This document shows positions 1 through 11,912 of a stretch of 64,000 nucleotides of DNA, in pieces. The DNA comes from Prinia subflava (lineage: Eukaryota > Chordata > Aves > Passeriformes > Cisticolidae): positions 18,147,098 to 18,211,097 of the forward strand of contig NC_086251.1 in NCBI RefSeq assembly GCF_021018805.1, read 5' to 3'. Made by a program: the position numbers and the translations under genes. The notes beneath the pieces are model-generated. The model was not told the DNA's origin. It ran no database searches and saw only the letters and a program-made list of their open reading frames with translations. How positions within the stretch are numbered: the first letter of the stretch is position 1; each line of letters starts with the position of its first letter.

Positions 1-1499
1 TTCCAGATATCAAATAATACAAATTATTTATTAGGAAAATAGAAAAACTTACTGAAAAACAACAGAGACCTAAGTCATAATGAGCTTCTGCTTATTAGCA
101 CTTACCTGCATTTCTCTCAACATTTTTTAATCCAACTAATAACAGTGCAGCAATCTGTTCTACCTGACAAGACTCTAGCAACTGCTCCACAACAATAAAG
201 ATATTAATCTGTTCCCCACCATGTCATCCAACGTGCAACACAGAGCTAAAAAAGACCTAAAAGGATGATGTGATTTGTACCATCATGACCTCACTGAAAT
301 CAACCATGCTGTGGCAGTTCAACCAAGCAGAGAATAAGGTCATATTTATTTTTGTTAAAAATACACTTTTTCTTATCGTACATTAGTAGTTTAACCAACT
401 GAGAACCAGTCAGGCTAACCAGAAAAACTGATTTTTTTCTTCAGCTGAGACTGCTGGTCACAAGCACCATTAAATACTTGAGCACAGCCACACCAAAGCA
501 AGGCAAGGCACTCTCTCAACTCCATCACTGAACCAGACAGTCTCTTCCAAGTTTCAAGAAGCAGTAAAGTCCAGAAAACTTTAGAGATTGAATAACAGAA
601 ACCACAGTTTATCACAGCTAGTGGAAAACACTATGTATCAACTAATAACTTAGTGCTTTGTAAAGCCCAGAAGAAACTCAGCTCTGTGGTACAGACATGA
701 AACTCTTGGGAGAGGTGGCAGGGGAGAGAAAAAATATTTAAAAATATAAAATCCAAATTTAATTAAAAGGAAAAGGACAGCTGATGGCAAGAAGTGGAAG
801 CAGGACACACTCTCAGATGAATCAAGGAACTCTAGATCAGTATAGTCTATTTTTAGCTGAGTGTTTTTTAATGAAGTCTCATCCAGAGGCAGCAAGAAGT
901 GTGGCTCATGTTAAATAAATGGGGAAATGACAAGAGAGACACAAACCTTCACCCTTCTACCAAGCGAATCCTTGACCCACCTTGAGCAGCTCAGTGCTCT
1001 GGGGCCAGGCTGAGCATGACTGCAGTGACACTGCTCCCCACCTCACAGCTCTCTGGACTGGGGGGCTGCCTGGGACCCGGGGGCTGCACAGCCTGCAGAG
1101 GAGCTGGCCAGCACTCTGCACGTCTCCAGGCCAATGCCATTCTCCAAGAAGGACTACTGACAACAGCAGATCAGCTCAGCCATGGCTAGCTTAGCCTTGA
1201 AAATACCCAGGAATGGAGATACATGATCTCCAGAGCCTATTACAGCACTATTACAGAGCTGCAATACCAAACAAATGAAAACGTTTAAGTAGCTGAAGCT
1301 TCCAAGCTGCCACTTCTGGCCACTGCACCCATGACACCTGCAATTACTGGGAAGGGCTTGTCTCTGTCATTTTTCTTATTCCCTTTAAGTAAGTATGTGT
1401 TGTTATTTGTTTAGTCCTCTGCCTGACCTCAGCAGAGTACACAAACACATTCCTCTCAAACTCTGCCCACAATTCATATGCTCAGCCCGTACCAAACCC
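1..1499. other. Intronic sequence, no gene seen
   Basis: This is AT-rich non-coding DNA. 1000-1160 is locally GC-richer and gives overlapping opposite-strand frames of about 70 codons, which look fortuitous. It is read as tetraspanin intron. Confidence 0.5.
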
Positions 1500-1835
1500 C
1501 AGCAGGTTTCTGCGGGTCTTGCTTCAGTCTCTTAACATCTTTCTTTTTTAAGAGAGACCCAAAACTAGACCCAGCATGCCAGGCAAAGCCTCACCAGTCT
1601 CAAACAGAGAGGGATCTCTTCCCTTGACTCTGGTAGCCACAGCCCATCAAATGCAGCCCAGCACTTGGCTCACCTACTCACATTAGGTCACACGTTGGCC
1701 AACATTCAGCTTGGCATCCTCACAGCCTGCAAGGCCTCACAGCAGCACAGCTACTCAGACACTTGGTTCCCAGCCTGTACCAGAGTTAGCCTCCCAAGAG
1801 AGTGGAATTCTGCATTTCCTGTTAAGGGTTCTCCC
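1500..1835 (-). mobile_element. CR1 LINE relic, minus strand
   Basis: Read on the plus strand this follows the antisense of CR1 ORF2 3' sequence: GACCCAAAACTAGACCCAGC, then GCCTCACCAGT (antisense of the ALVRPHLEYC block), then CTTCCCTTGACTCTGGTAGC, AATGCAGCCCAGCAC, and CCCAGCCTGTACC. It is strongly diverged with small indels. The element has the same orientation as the tetraspanin gene. Confidence 0.6.
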
Positions 1836-4559
1836 TTGGACTGTGTTCTGGCTTCTCCAGATGCCTCTGGGCTGAAGTTCTTCCCTCTGGCATACTATCA
1901 GACACAAGCACAGACTTCTCATCTCTCAGGCATTGCAACTAGAAATGGTCACAGCTACAGTTTCTCCTTTTCCTTTTAAAAAATATTTCCCCACTCCAAA
2001 GAAAGTAACGGAGTATTATAAATGCCATTCCCAAATATGAGGCAGGTGTTAAGTGCCTCAAGCATCTTTCTTAGGAGCAAATGTTTGAAGGAAAAGTTAC
2101 TTTCACAAGGGAAAGCAACATTGCTACTGTATAAAAGGTAGAAAAAGTTTCCCATAAATCTAGCAAAGATCTGGCATCCAATTCAAATGACAGGTGCTAT
2201 AAAGCAGGAAGAGCCAAATAAAGCAGGTAGTATCTGGCATGTGGTTGTGGATGCCTCTGAAGCATAAAGAACCTCTCCCAATGGTATTTCTGTTGATAAA
2301 TTTAGTTTTCCTTTCAAAAACACCAAACCTGCCTATTAGAATTTGTACCACTGCAGCTCTCCCCAAGGACCAGGAATCTTGCATTTTGCAAAGCAAGTAG
2401 CACCTCCTTCTGAAACCACCTGGACTATGTTCTGTGCAAGTAATTTTAACTGAAAGAACATCACTGTACGACCTTTTGCATTTTAGGATACCCAGTCGTA
2501 TCTGAGGTAATCAACTAAATGAAAATGTGCTGATTCCACTTCGTTTCACAGAGACAGACATATTTTACCCATGATGGTCTGAACTTGCCTGGCATCCTGA
2601 ACTGGGCAATTTAACTGCCAATAGGCATCCAAGGGTTAACCATTTTAAAAGCACTGACTGATGATAAAAACACTGGACTACACTAGTATTACTCAGTTAA
2701 ACCTGCAGCATTTCAAGACCCTGAAGGAACAGGGGTGATGAAAGTACAGTTCTTATTCAACATCATTCCTCTTTAACAGACATTTTTCTTTTAAATGGTA
2801 GCTATGGATGGAGGTTTTTAGCTCTTTATTCCCAATGAATAGCTAAATTAGACATGGAATAGAGATTCTTATGACTAATGCAACCTGACCTGTGACTGTA
2901 CCCGTAACAAGACTGCATTACCAAACATCATTCATCATCAGGTTAGAGCTAACTCAAGGTAGATTTCACTGCACAGTTACTTTAACAAAAGAAACCCCTG
3001 TAAAACACAGAAACCCATCTTTCAGATCCACCCATGGATGCTGCCCAGTTTTCTTCTCCACCTCTACAGTAGATAGCAGGAGACAGTCATGTTTGGGATC
3101 CTCCCCCCTTGAATTCTTGGCAGATAGAAGGTTGCTTCTGCTTTGGGCTTCTGGCACTGGGCTCACACAGCTCGCACACCGACGGCTGTGCAGCGCTTAC
3201 TGTGTGAATGAACTGTTGGTTCAGGTCACAGTCCTACCTGACAGGTCTCTACTTTCAAAAAAACAAAATAAAGGTGATTTTCTTTGGTAGCCCCGAGGAT
3301 GGATCCAGCAAAGGCACTCAAGAGCAGAGCCTCACGGGCAACAGGCTGGCACTTTCCTCTCAGCTCCTCTATTTCCCCCCTGCCCCTTGACTCACATGGA
3401 AAAAAATGCTGAAGACAAGTGAGATTTGTTGGGAACCCCTGAAAGAGTAATGTTTCCAAAATGGAGAGTAGTGAATGTAGTCCAGCCATGGGCCTGTAGG
3501 CAGCACAGACAAAAGGAAGGTGCAGCTGACTGTCTCTTCCAAGGTTATCTGACTGTAGCTTGCTTCCTTTCACCCGAGGCTTGTAAAACCTGTGCAAACA
3601 GCTCCCAAGCGAGGCACAACAAAATGCAAGCCAGCACTTCACTTGAAGAAGGCCAATATGTATCTGTGTACAGAAACAGTGTGGGTATGGCCCCTGCCTC
3701 CTCGTGCCCCCACAAAATTCTTTGAAAAGTTATGCCTAAGCAGCTACTCTGAAAGGAAATCAAGCAATTTATAACTGATTTTTCTCTGTCACAGACATAC
3801 ATGTGGAATGCACGTTTCCTCTTTCTTAAGTGATTGAACAGGAAGAAGATATTGAATTGTTCTTAAAAAAAAAAAATTTAAAGCTAAAGCCATCAGCCCA
3901 GAGCCAGCCACCTACAGCAGCACGAAGCCACCAAGGATCCCCAACAAGGCAGCACACACACACTTCCTACTTCCCCTGCAGCAAACCCCAGAAATGCTGC
4001 TTCAGCTGCTAGATAAATATTTAACATTTGAAGGAAGGATGAATGGAAGTGGAGGAACAGCTCCAACTGCTGCTGCAGCAGCACATGAAGGCACTTCAAA
4101 GCCACGCTCAAACCCCGACTGGCTGAAGAAGAGCTGTCAGTCACACTACCCCAGCTGTGGCAAGAGAAGAGATTGGAAGATGGTTTGTTGTTGGCAGGTT
4201 TGTTTTGTACCAAAGGAGCAGCAGCTCACTTATATAAATTTCCAGCTGATGTGAGGTTCATCTCAGCAGAGCTCTTCCAACACCCTGATGTAGCCAGCCC
4301 GCAGTCCATGTAGGGGAATGATCCCCTCTCCAGTCTGAGAGTGGCATTTGCCTCTCACCTGCACAACTGTGGCAATTGTACCAACTGCAAAGGCCCCACC
4401 ATTTCCTTTGAATCTTTCCTCTTCCTGACAGGGAAGCACAGAAAGTGTGAAATCAAACTATTCCAACACCAAGTGCTGCAGTGTAAGTTCAAGGCCAAGG
4501 TCTGAGTCCCCCTGACTCCTCTAGGGCCTTCCCCATGCCCTCTGCCCAAGGGGCTCAGA

Positions 4560-4935
4560 CCTGAGCCATTGTGGAGATGTGCCTGTCTCCAGCCCCAGCC
4601 CTGTCTGTGCCAGACCTGTTCATCTGGACCTTGCTCTGCATCCTGTCTTCCTAACTTGACCTCAGGACTGCTTCACTCACCACCACCGACCTGCCCAGTG
4701 TCACTGCATGTGGCCCTGACCTGTGTTCTCAGGTGGACTTCAGACAGCTCTCACACCATGGATGTGTCCAGTGATTTGGACTCCCAGCTGACCTTGACAA
4801 CCCTCCCCAATCCAGCCCTGCTTGTCTTGCTGGGATGGAGATGCTCCCTACCCAGCCAGGTTCCTGCCCAGCACTCAGGTGCCTTCACTGCACCCCAACA
4901 CTCATGTCATGAACACACCACACCCACGATGTGTC
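4560..4935. repeat. C/T-rich block, possible unassigned interspersed repeat
   Basis: This stretch is markedly richer in C and T than its flanks and repeats short words such as GACCTG, CCAGCCC and TGACCT. The style is that of old bird LTR or non-autonomous repeats, but I cannot name a family or find terminal repeats. The 147-codon plus frame over it (4569-5012) is probably due to composition. Confidence 0.3.
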
Positions 4936-5390
4936 CTAAAAAAGAACCGCATAAAATAGACGCTCATGAGGCAGAAGGTAGAAAGAAAACCTCTAGTGTG
5001 CTTCAGATGTGATTTTTGCAGTAGCAGGAAATTCTCAGATGACTCTGCCCTGTGAAGTTTGTGTGCTACGTGTCTCGCGTAGCTCTGGCTCGCAGGGAGC
5101 TGGTGGGAAGGCAGGCAGGTACCTGAAGCCAAGACAGTCTGCTGCCTGAGGAAAGAAAATTACTCCTGCCTTGGAGAAAATGGGGCTTCCTTTGAGAGTT
5201 CCTATTCTATCTATAACTTTGCTGAACTTCAGAAAATGTTCCTTTTTGTGAAGAGCAGTAGCTTAGCACCTGACAGAGGTTCCAACTGTGGAGATCTCTG
5301 ATGTAATAACTGAATGAGCTGGGACTTATCAGCTAGATGTACAAAAATACAACTAAAACCAGAGGATAACAGCCTTCCCTCTCTCTCTGT

Positions 5391-5430
5391 AAAAAAAAAA
5401 AAAAAAGAAAAAGAAAAAAAAAAAGAAGAA
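5391..5430 (+). repeat. Poly(A)/A-rich simple repeat
   Basis: A16 is followed by GAAAAAG-type A-rich sequence. It could be the tail of an old retroposed copy, but no recognisable body precedes it. Confidence 0.8.
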
Positions 5431-5472
5431 GCGCAGCTCTGCCAGCGCACAGCCAAAAACTGCACAGTCTGC

Positions 5473-5504
5473 ATAGCCATGGAGGTTTGTATAGCCATGG
5501 AGGT
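5473..5504 (+). repeat. 18-bp-period short tandem duplication
   Basis: ATAGCCATGGAGGT occurs at 5473-5486 and again at 5491-5504, an incomplete two-copy duplication. Confidence 0.8.
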
Positions 5505-6424
5505 CAATCTCACTTCAAAGGAACTGAGGTCAACTTAAAACCTGAGTGCAGGAACTTTAGATTTCAGGGGTCAGGCTTTGCTGGGTCCACAGCAGAGCAC
5601 ATAGACAGAAGGACATTCATCCCAGGGCCATACATACTGAAAGGACTATCACTGTACTTTCTTTTTCCTCCTCAAAACATGCCCTCTTAGTTTGTTACTA
5701 CCACGTACTTTATACTCCCTGGAGAAAACAATGACAGATTTTCAGCTTATCAGCCCTTGGAGACCCTGCTCTGATTATTCAAGTAGTCAAATGGGGGCTT
5801 TCCAAGTTGTGGCTGATTGACACATTTAATGTGCTTCTCTCAACAAGAGACTATTACCTGATTTCATAAACTCCAGAGCCATCTGTCCCCCTGTCTGTGG
5901 AGTAAAGAGCATGTTTTGATTGCAGTGGCTCACAAGCCTGGCCTCGTTTACTGAACAGGCTTCCCTTCTTGGACCTGCTGCCTTCTGAGCAGATCACTCT
6001 GGCAGGTCACACCCCCAAAGGCAACTATGAAAGGAGAGCGGCATTCAGAGTAGGCAGATTTATCTCGGCATACTTACTCCAGCTATTTCACTCCTCTCCC
6101 AATAGTAACAGGTTCTTTGTATGCTCACTAACACTGACTTGTAAGTAGGCAAAATATGCAAAGAGTGAAACATAAGCCTCAGAAGAATGTATGAAACCAT
6201 ACTGGGAAATGTTTGCTGCACACTGAGAGCATCCATGGTTCTAGGTACAGCTTCCATCAAACCAGGTATCTGGCAGCCCAGGGAAACATGCCCAGCTAGT
6301 GAAGTTACCACACCAAAAAGCAGGAGGGGCCTTTGAAAATACACTCCTGCACACAGAGAGAACAGCAGGAAAGAATTCAATTACTTTCAAGCAGAAAATA
6401 AGAAATTCACCACCCATCAGTTTC

Positions 6425-6530
6425 TTACTTGTCTGTAATTACTGAGCATTACAATAACCTCATTGCATTGCTTATTATGCTAATCTTAATTAGCTTGCTG
6501 TTTCTTTGCACACTCTCCCATCTGTCATTT
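6425..6530. promoter_or_regulatory. Candidate conserved non-coding element
   Basis: This is an AT-rich, repeat-free stretch containing TAATTAC, an octamer-type site ATGCTAAT (6477-6484, fitting ATGCWAAT) and TTAATTAG within about 60 bases. POU and homeodomain motifs packed like this are typical of vertebrate developmental enhancers. Conservation could not be tested. Confidence 0.25.
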
Positions 6531-9500
6531 TTGTTGGTTTTCTCTCCTCTGACACTTTTACTGCAAACTCTTTTGAGTTAAGGACTGATTTTCTATTAAG
6601 AGTATAGAAAGCCTGGTCTGAGGAGGTCTTAGTCTCTGTTTGGGATTTTCAGCTAAACTAATTAGGTGGCAACAAATGTATCACAGATTATTTTTGTTTT
6701 GCTGTTAAATTAATGTTCACCTTGAAAGAAGTGGTACTAAACTGAAAAGAACTTGCTATAATTATCAGGAAAAATATACCAGCAGTGACAGAATCAAATC
6801 TGTAACGTCACCTTCATTTCCTTTAACTCTTCTTCTCCCCTTCCTTTCAAATATTCATTTAGTGATACAAGTGAAAATGTGTCTTCAGTGTGATTCCTCT
6901 GAAACTCCAACAGTTCCTAACATTTAAAGAACTACTGAGAAGCAGATGTATAGGCTGTTATGACCATGCCAAATCAGAGGCTCCTTTAGAGAAATAGTGG
7001 TTTCTGTTTTGGTCTTTCTCCTTTCACAAGTCTGCTCCCTGAAAAAACCTTAAATGAGTGAGGCCATTTCCCTGAAGCAGCAGTAGTTACTTCAGGGGAC
7101 CAAGTGTCATCCGAATTCTGAGACCTGGAAGTCTCCTCCCAGAAAAAGATTTCCAAATCCCAGCATCAGGACAGTCAGAATCCCTAAAGACTAAATACCC
7201 ATTAAGTGATAAGCACATATCAGCTTGCTGGACCTTCTGTTTCTGTAATGCTCTGAAGTGGATTTATGTTCACAGCCATGTAGATGCAAGCACACCAGGG
7301 CAGCAGTGGCCATCTATTAAAGAAAGGTGGCCAAACTGCATAGGAGGTTTCATTACTGGTTTGTGTCTGAATGCAGCAAAGCACGAAGCCACAGCTACAA
7401 AAGGAAGTTTTTATATTTAGTTTAACAAAAAACCCCCTTTGCTCACACCTTTTCCAAAAGAAAACCCTAGGACAGAAAACGTAAATGAAAATTCATTTGA
7501 CCTATACTGAGGCTGTACGTGAGAATAAAACCCCATTCCTGACCAGCTGTAGGAAACGCTGCTTGAGAGGGAGTTTGGATGGTATAAGAGGCACGGATCC
7601 TACCTCTGTTATGTCCAAATGTTGATGAACAAGCTGCCAACCAGCTTCTGAGTTCAGAGTTTAGGGGCAACAGAAAGTCAAATTAAAGCAAACAGTTCCT
7701 CTCCACATCTGCTTCACAGCATTTTGCCCTGGTTTGCACTTTCAGTTAGTGTTGAGTTGGCTCAATCCACAGGAGGATTCACAGCCCAGCCTTTCCCCTA
7801 GCTCCTGCAAAATTTTCAGAAATAACTTGCTCAATCAGTAGGGGAAGAAAAAAACCACCAACTTCTTTTACTAGAGACACATTAAATTAGCACTTCTTAA
7901 TAGTTTCAGGAAGTTTTGGATTCAGGTTTGCTGCCAACAAGACACAAGTGCCTCTCTGCTCACAGGGAGCCAGAAGGGTCACACCAAGACTCAGAAGGCC
8001 CTTGGACATTACAGCTGTGTCTCACTTGTGCTAGGATTTCAAACAAAACCCTTCATATCAAAGGACTCTCAAGTTCACAGGGCTTGAAATACAGGTTGAA
8101 ATTGAGATTTTACATTTCAGCTCCATCTCGAATCAGCAATGCAGCAGCTAAGCCTCAGCATGCCTAAGCAGTAAGTGGCAGGAGTGAAAAAAAGCAGGCA
8201 CAGAGCCTCCTGCTCTGCTGTCAGCAGGAGCACACCACCAGGGCAGTCAGCTTATGGAGAAGTGACAGCAGAGAGCCTGCACTCATCCTGTTATTGCTCA
8301 GTTTACAACTCAGTGATGGCCTCTTTCTCCCCTGACAGTTCAGAAATACTGTTTGGAGACTGGAAAAATCATGCCACATTTCTCCTGTCTCTAACAGCAG
8401 CACAGGTAACACAGACTCTCAATTGCATATTCAGGACTGTGCCTAGGATTTAAAGTATCAGATGCTTTAGGCAGAAAAGACTGCAGGCCACTCTTCTATA
8501 GTTTTATAAGGTCTGCAGGGAGAAGCAGCATAAAGATTTCTATTTGTCTAAACAATCAAGTGTCTTGAAAATCCACTAGGGGAACCATTCTGAAATCAGA
8601 ATGGAGTTATTTTTACTTAGTTGCTTCCCTGATTACAAGCACGCTTTAAAATATATATTCTCTGGCCCTAAAAATCTTTGAAATATAGCAAGTAACTCAT
8701 CAGAGGTAGCAGCACTGAAGGGAGTCTGTACCAGTATCAAAATATCTGGACAGAAAGTCAGTAAATACAAATATTAACACAACCCTGCAATAACAGGAAG
8801 CAGTGGCAGGTGGAAAAACTGGCCAGAGCCAGTCTGGGCACAGCATGTATACCTCTGAGGCTGCTTTTTCAACCAAGCTGCCCAGGCAGCAGATTGCTGT
8901 CACTGTCACCCACAGTGCAGCCCTGTGCCTCCAAATTCACTCTGATCCAGGTTGGAGATAAAGAGATTGCCTCTGCCAGCATCACAGCAAAGCTAAATTG
9001 TTATTACTAATGACCCCTATCGAATTGTCTTATGGATAAGTAGATACTTTCCTGTTTTTCTCATTTGTGTATTTTGCTCCATGGGAATGAATTTAAGTTC
9101 TCTGCAAAGTCTGAGACCAAAGAGAGCGTCTGTAGCCAGGAAGAACTGGAGAAGTGTTTATGCAGGTCTGTAAATACAACCCTGCTGACAACACTCCGTG
9201 CAGATTCACAACCCTTCCTACCACTTCAGGTTCTTTGCAGCAGGTTCTGTGACTCAGATCAACCTGTGAAATGACCTAAGGAGAGTGCAGAAAAACGATG
9301 CAAGGAGAGGTGCCAGGCCAAGCACTCCTTAGAGCCTTTGGGATCAGTACTTATCCTCCGATGTCAGCAGTTCTGCTGCGCTGAGGTTACTTTGCTGACA
9401 CCCAACAGCAAACATGAAACAAGCGCTTGCCTGTTCATCGTGCTCAAATCCTGTATGAAGGCTGTCTTTGGAGCATGCTCCCTGTTTGATACTTAAGCAA

Positions 9501-9751
9501 GTTATTTAACCTCACAGGGCTAGGTGAGAACCAGAATTCTTGAGCAAGGCATCAGTCCAAGGGTCCATCTCCTGAGCAAGCGCTGCTGGCAGACTGACCC
9601 TCCTAAGCATTTTGGCTGTGGGGTGCTGTACAGGGAAAGCTCTGTTACCCTGAGGGCAAACCAGAGTGAACGGAGCTGGGAACTCTCCCAAGAACTGCTG
9701 AAGTAACCCTCCCTCTCTGCTTCCCACCCTCCTTTTCAAGGTTTGCCTAAA

Positions 9752-9756
9752 GGGGT
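9752..9756 (+). repeat. Target-site duplication GGGGT, left copy
   Basis: This pentamer abuts the 5' TG of the solo LTR and is identical to 10690-10694. Its position fixes the LTR boundary. Confidence 0.8.
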
Positions 9757-10689
9757 TGCATTGAGTTTGTGTGGCAAGATTTTGGTAGCCAGGGGCCTGT
9801 CTCTGTGTCCCAGAGAGGCAAAGCCAGCCAGCTCCAAGATGGACCCACCACTGGACAAGGCTGAGCCCATCAGCCATGATGGCAGCGCCTTTGGGACAGC
9901 AGATTGAAGAAGAGGGGGGAAACTCTGTGCAGTGGGAGCCAAAGGGAGAATACGTGAGAGGAATTGCCCTTCAGACACCCAGGTCAGTGAGGGAGGAGCG
10001 GAGGAGATGCTCCAGACACCGAAGCAGAGATTCCCCTGCAGCCTGTGGTGTAACCAGTGGTAAGGCAGCCGTGCCCCAGCAGCCCATGGAGGGCCATGGA
10101 GGAGCAGGGATCCACCTGTAGCCTCTGGAGGACTCCATGCCAGAGCAGGTGGATGCCTGAAGGAGGCTGTGACCCTATGAAAAACCCACACTTCAGCAGG
10201 CTGCTGGCAGGACCTGTGGTCCCGTGGAGAGAGAAACCCACACTGGAACAGGTTTGCTGGCAAGACTTGTGACCCCATGGGGGACCCACACTGGGGCAGG
10301 GTCCTCTCCCTGAGGACTGAGTAGCAGAGACAACATGTGATGAACTGACCACAGCCCCCATTGCTCATCCCTATGCCACTGGAGGGAGGAGAGAGAGAAA
10401 ACTGTGATTAAACTTAAGCTCAGGAAGAAGGGAAGGCAGGGGCAAAGGGGTTTTAAAGGTTTGGGTTTATTCCTCATTATTCTACTCTAATTTGATCAGC
10501 AGTAAATGAAACTAATTTCCCCAAGTTTAGCCAGTTTTGTTGATGACTGCAGTTGGTGAGTGATCTCTCTGTGTCCTTATCTGGATCCACCAGCCTTTCA
10601 TTAGATTTCTCTCCCCTGTCCAGCTGTGGAGGGGAGTAACAGAGCAGCTTGGTGGGCACCTGGCCTCCAGCCAAGGTCAACCCACCACA
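9757..10689 (+). mobile_element. Solo LTR of an avian ERVL-type endogenous retrovirus
   Basis: The element starts TGCATTGAG and ends CCCACCACA, so it has the TG...CA ends of a retroviral LTR. It is flanked by the identical pentamer GGGGT (9752-9756 and 10690-10694), a 5-bp target duplication as expected for ERVL. Its 3' part, with GGTGGGCACCTGGCC and AGGTCAACCCACCACA, is a signature I recognise from a multicopy songbird LTR family. A poly(A)-signal variant AGTAAA is at 10501, followed by the T-rich R/U5-like part. Three diverged units of about 50 bases lie at 10167-10313. No internal gag/pol sequence or second LTR is present, so this is a solo LTR left by recombination. The 210-codon minus-strand frame over it is spurious. 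Confidence 0.85.
10167..10313 (+). repeat. Three diverged ~50-bp tandem units inside the LTR
   Basis: Units begin at 10167, 10214 and 10267. Each follows the plan (c/t)TGTG(a/g)(c/t)CC..., then ACCCACACT, then GCAGG or ACAGG, with GGCA(g/a)GAC closing the first two. Copy number in such LTR arrays usually varies between insertions, which makes this a subfamily marker. Confidence 0.65.
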
Positions 10690-10694
10690 GGGGT
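10690..10694 (+). repeat. Target-site duplication GGGGT, right copy
   Basis: This pentamer directly follows the terminal CA of the solo LTR and matches the left copy exactly. Confidence 0.8.
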
Positions 10695-11722
10695 GAAAGA
10701 TAAGTCTGTGCCTTGCATATTTTAAAGGAGCTGCTTTCCAATTTAACAAGATATTCCTGTCATGAGAGAGCACATACATATCACAGCTGGCAACAGCTCC
10801 TTTGCATGAGTTTTCAGTCATACAGTATAAATATGTATAGTGCGGAGCAGAAAACACTCTGACAGGTACATAGGAAGCCTGACAGAATAACCACTCCTCT
10901 GCCTACATGCACTAAGCCATTGGGTAAATAACTCTTCAAGCTGGTGAGCTTTTTTCTTTCTAAATACATTCTATTTAGGTGACTGTCTGCAATGACTCCT
11001 CTCTGCAATCGTTAAGCTCCATCCCGCAGAACCATATTTAGATGGGATTATGCTTACACTGGTAACGAGAAATAAGATGGCATCACTCACCTAACACTGT
11101 CACTTGGCATGAAGTATTCTCTTTTGTACAAATAATGGCCAAATTTCAATCCTTCTTGCAGTAAATAATACCTTAATCTACACGATATGCCATATTCCTG
11201 AGGTCAGGCAGTGAGCAAGGTGATATTCTTTACATTCTTTACAATTAATGTTCTAAAATCTGGCGTTTTAGGTCCTGAAGTGCAGAGAGGGATTTGAAGC
11301 CATCAATTTTTTGTGCCTAAATGGTGATGTTTTTACACAGCCTTTTCCTCAAGAGGCAAGAGGACGATATTTTACTCAGAAATGGCTGCAAGTCAGAACA
11401 ATCCTCTATCAAGAGCAACAGTGAATCTCTAACCACACCTTACATCACAGGAAAGAGAAGAGGCAAGGACAGAGGCAACACAAAGGGACACTTCCCCAGA
11501 GCTCCGCCCCACACTCCAGCTCTTGGGCACGTCCTGATTCCAAGTGTCTTCTTATTTCACAGACTTTAATAGGTTTAATCCTCATTTTCACCTTTCTGAG
11601 CTTGTGCTGCCCACAGTATGTTCTGTGACAACATCCCCAGGCTTAGCCATATATTCTTCAAGCAAGCATTCCTTATTCACCCTTTTCCATCAACCCCTAA
11701 TGTTATGCATACAGAATCTGCC
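10695..11722. other. Non-coding sequence between LTR and CR1 relic
   Basis: This is unique-looking AT-rich DNA with no coding signature or repeat that I recognise. Confidence 0.5.
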
Positions 11723-11912
11723 AAGGCCCCCCTCAAGTCACCTGTTCCTTAGACTGAAGAGATCCAGTCTATTGAACTATCCCGCATCAGGAACTCATTC
11801 TCTGTCTCTGATCCTCCTGAATCCCTTCTTTGCACATTTTACAGTTGTTTGAGTGTTTTTTGAAGTGAGAGGCACCAGAACTTCATGCAACATTCAAGAT
11901 ACAAGTGTCTTA
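11723..11912 (-). mobile_element. CR1 LINE 3' relic, minus strand
   Basis: The plus strand reads as the antisense of the CR1 3' region: CCCCCCTCAAGTC, TTCCTTAGACTGAAGAGATC, CTGATCCTCCTGAATCCCTT (the usual 'cttgatggccctcc' block), then GAGGCACCAGAACTTCATGC and the start of the next block. It is old and short. The order of blocks supports the call more than identity does. Confidence 0.55.

Larger units (their letters stand above)
1836..9751. other. Intronic sequence, no gene seen
   Basis: Apart from the C/T-rich block at 4560, the poly(A) at 5391 and the enhancer candidate at 6425, I see only unique-looking non-coding DNA. No tetraspanin exon (for example the GCxGxxxGIW block of transmembrane segment 1 or the CCG block of the large loop) was recognised on the minus strand. 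Confidence 0.5.

Noticed and set aside
9736..10368. 210-codon minus-strand frame
   Set aside because: It lies inside the solo LTR on its antisense strand. It follows from the GC-rich tandem units and has no known protein feature.
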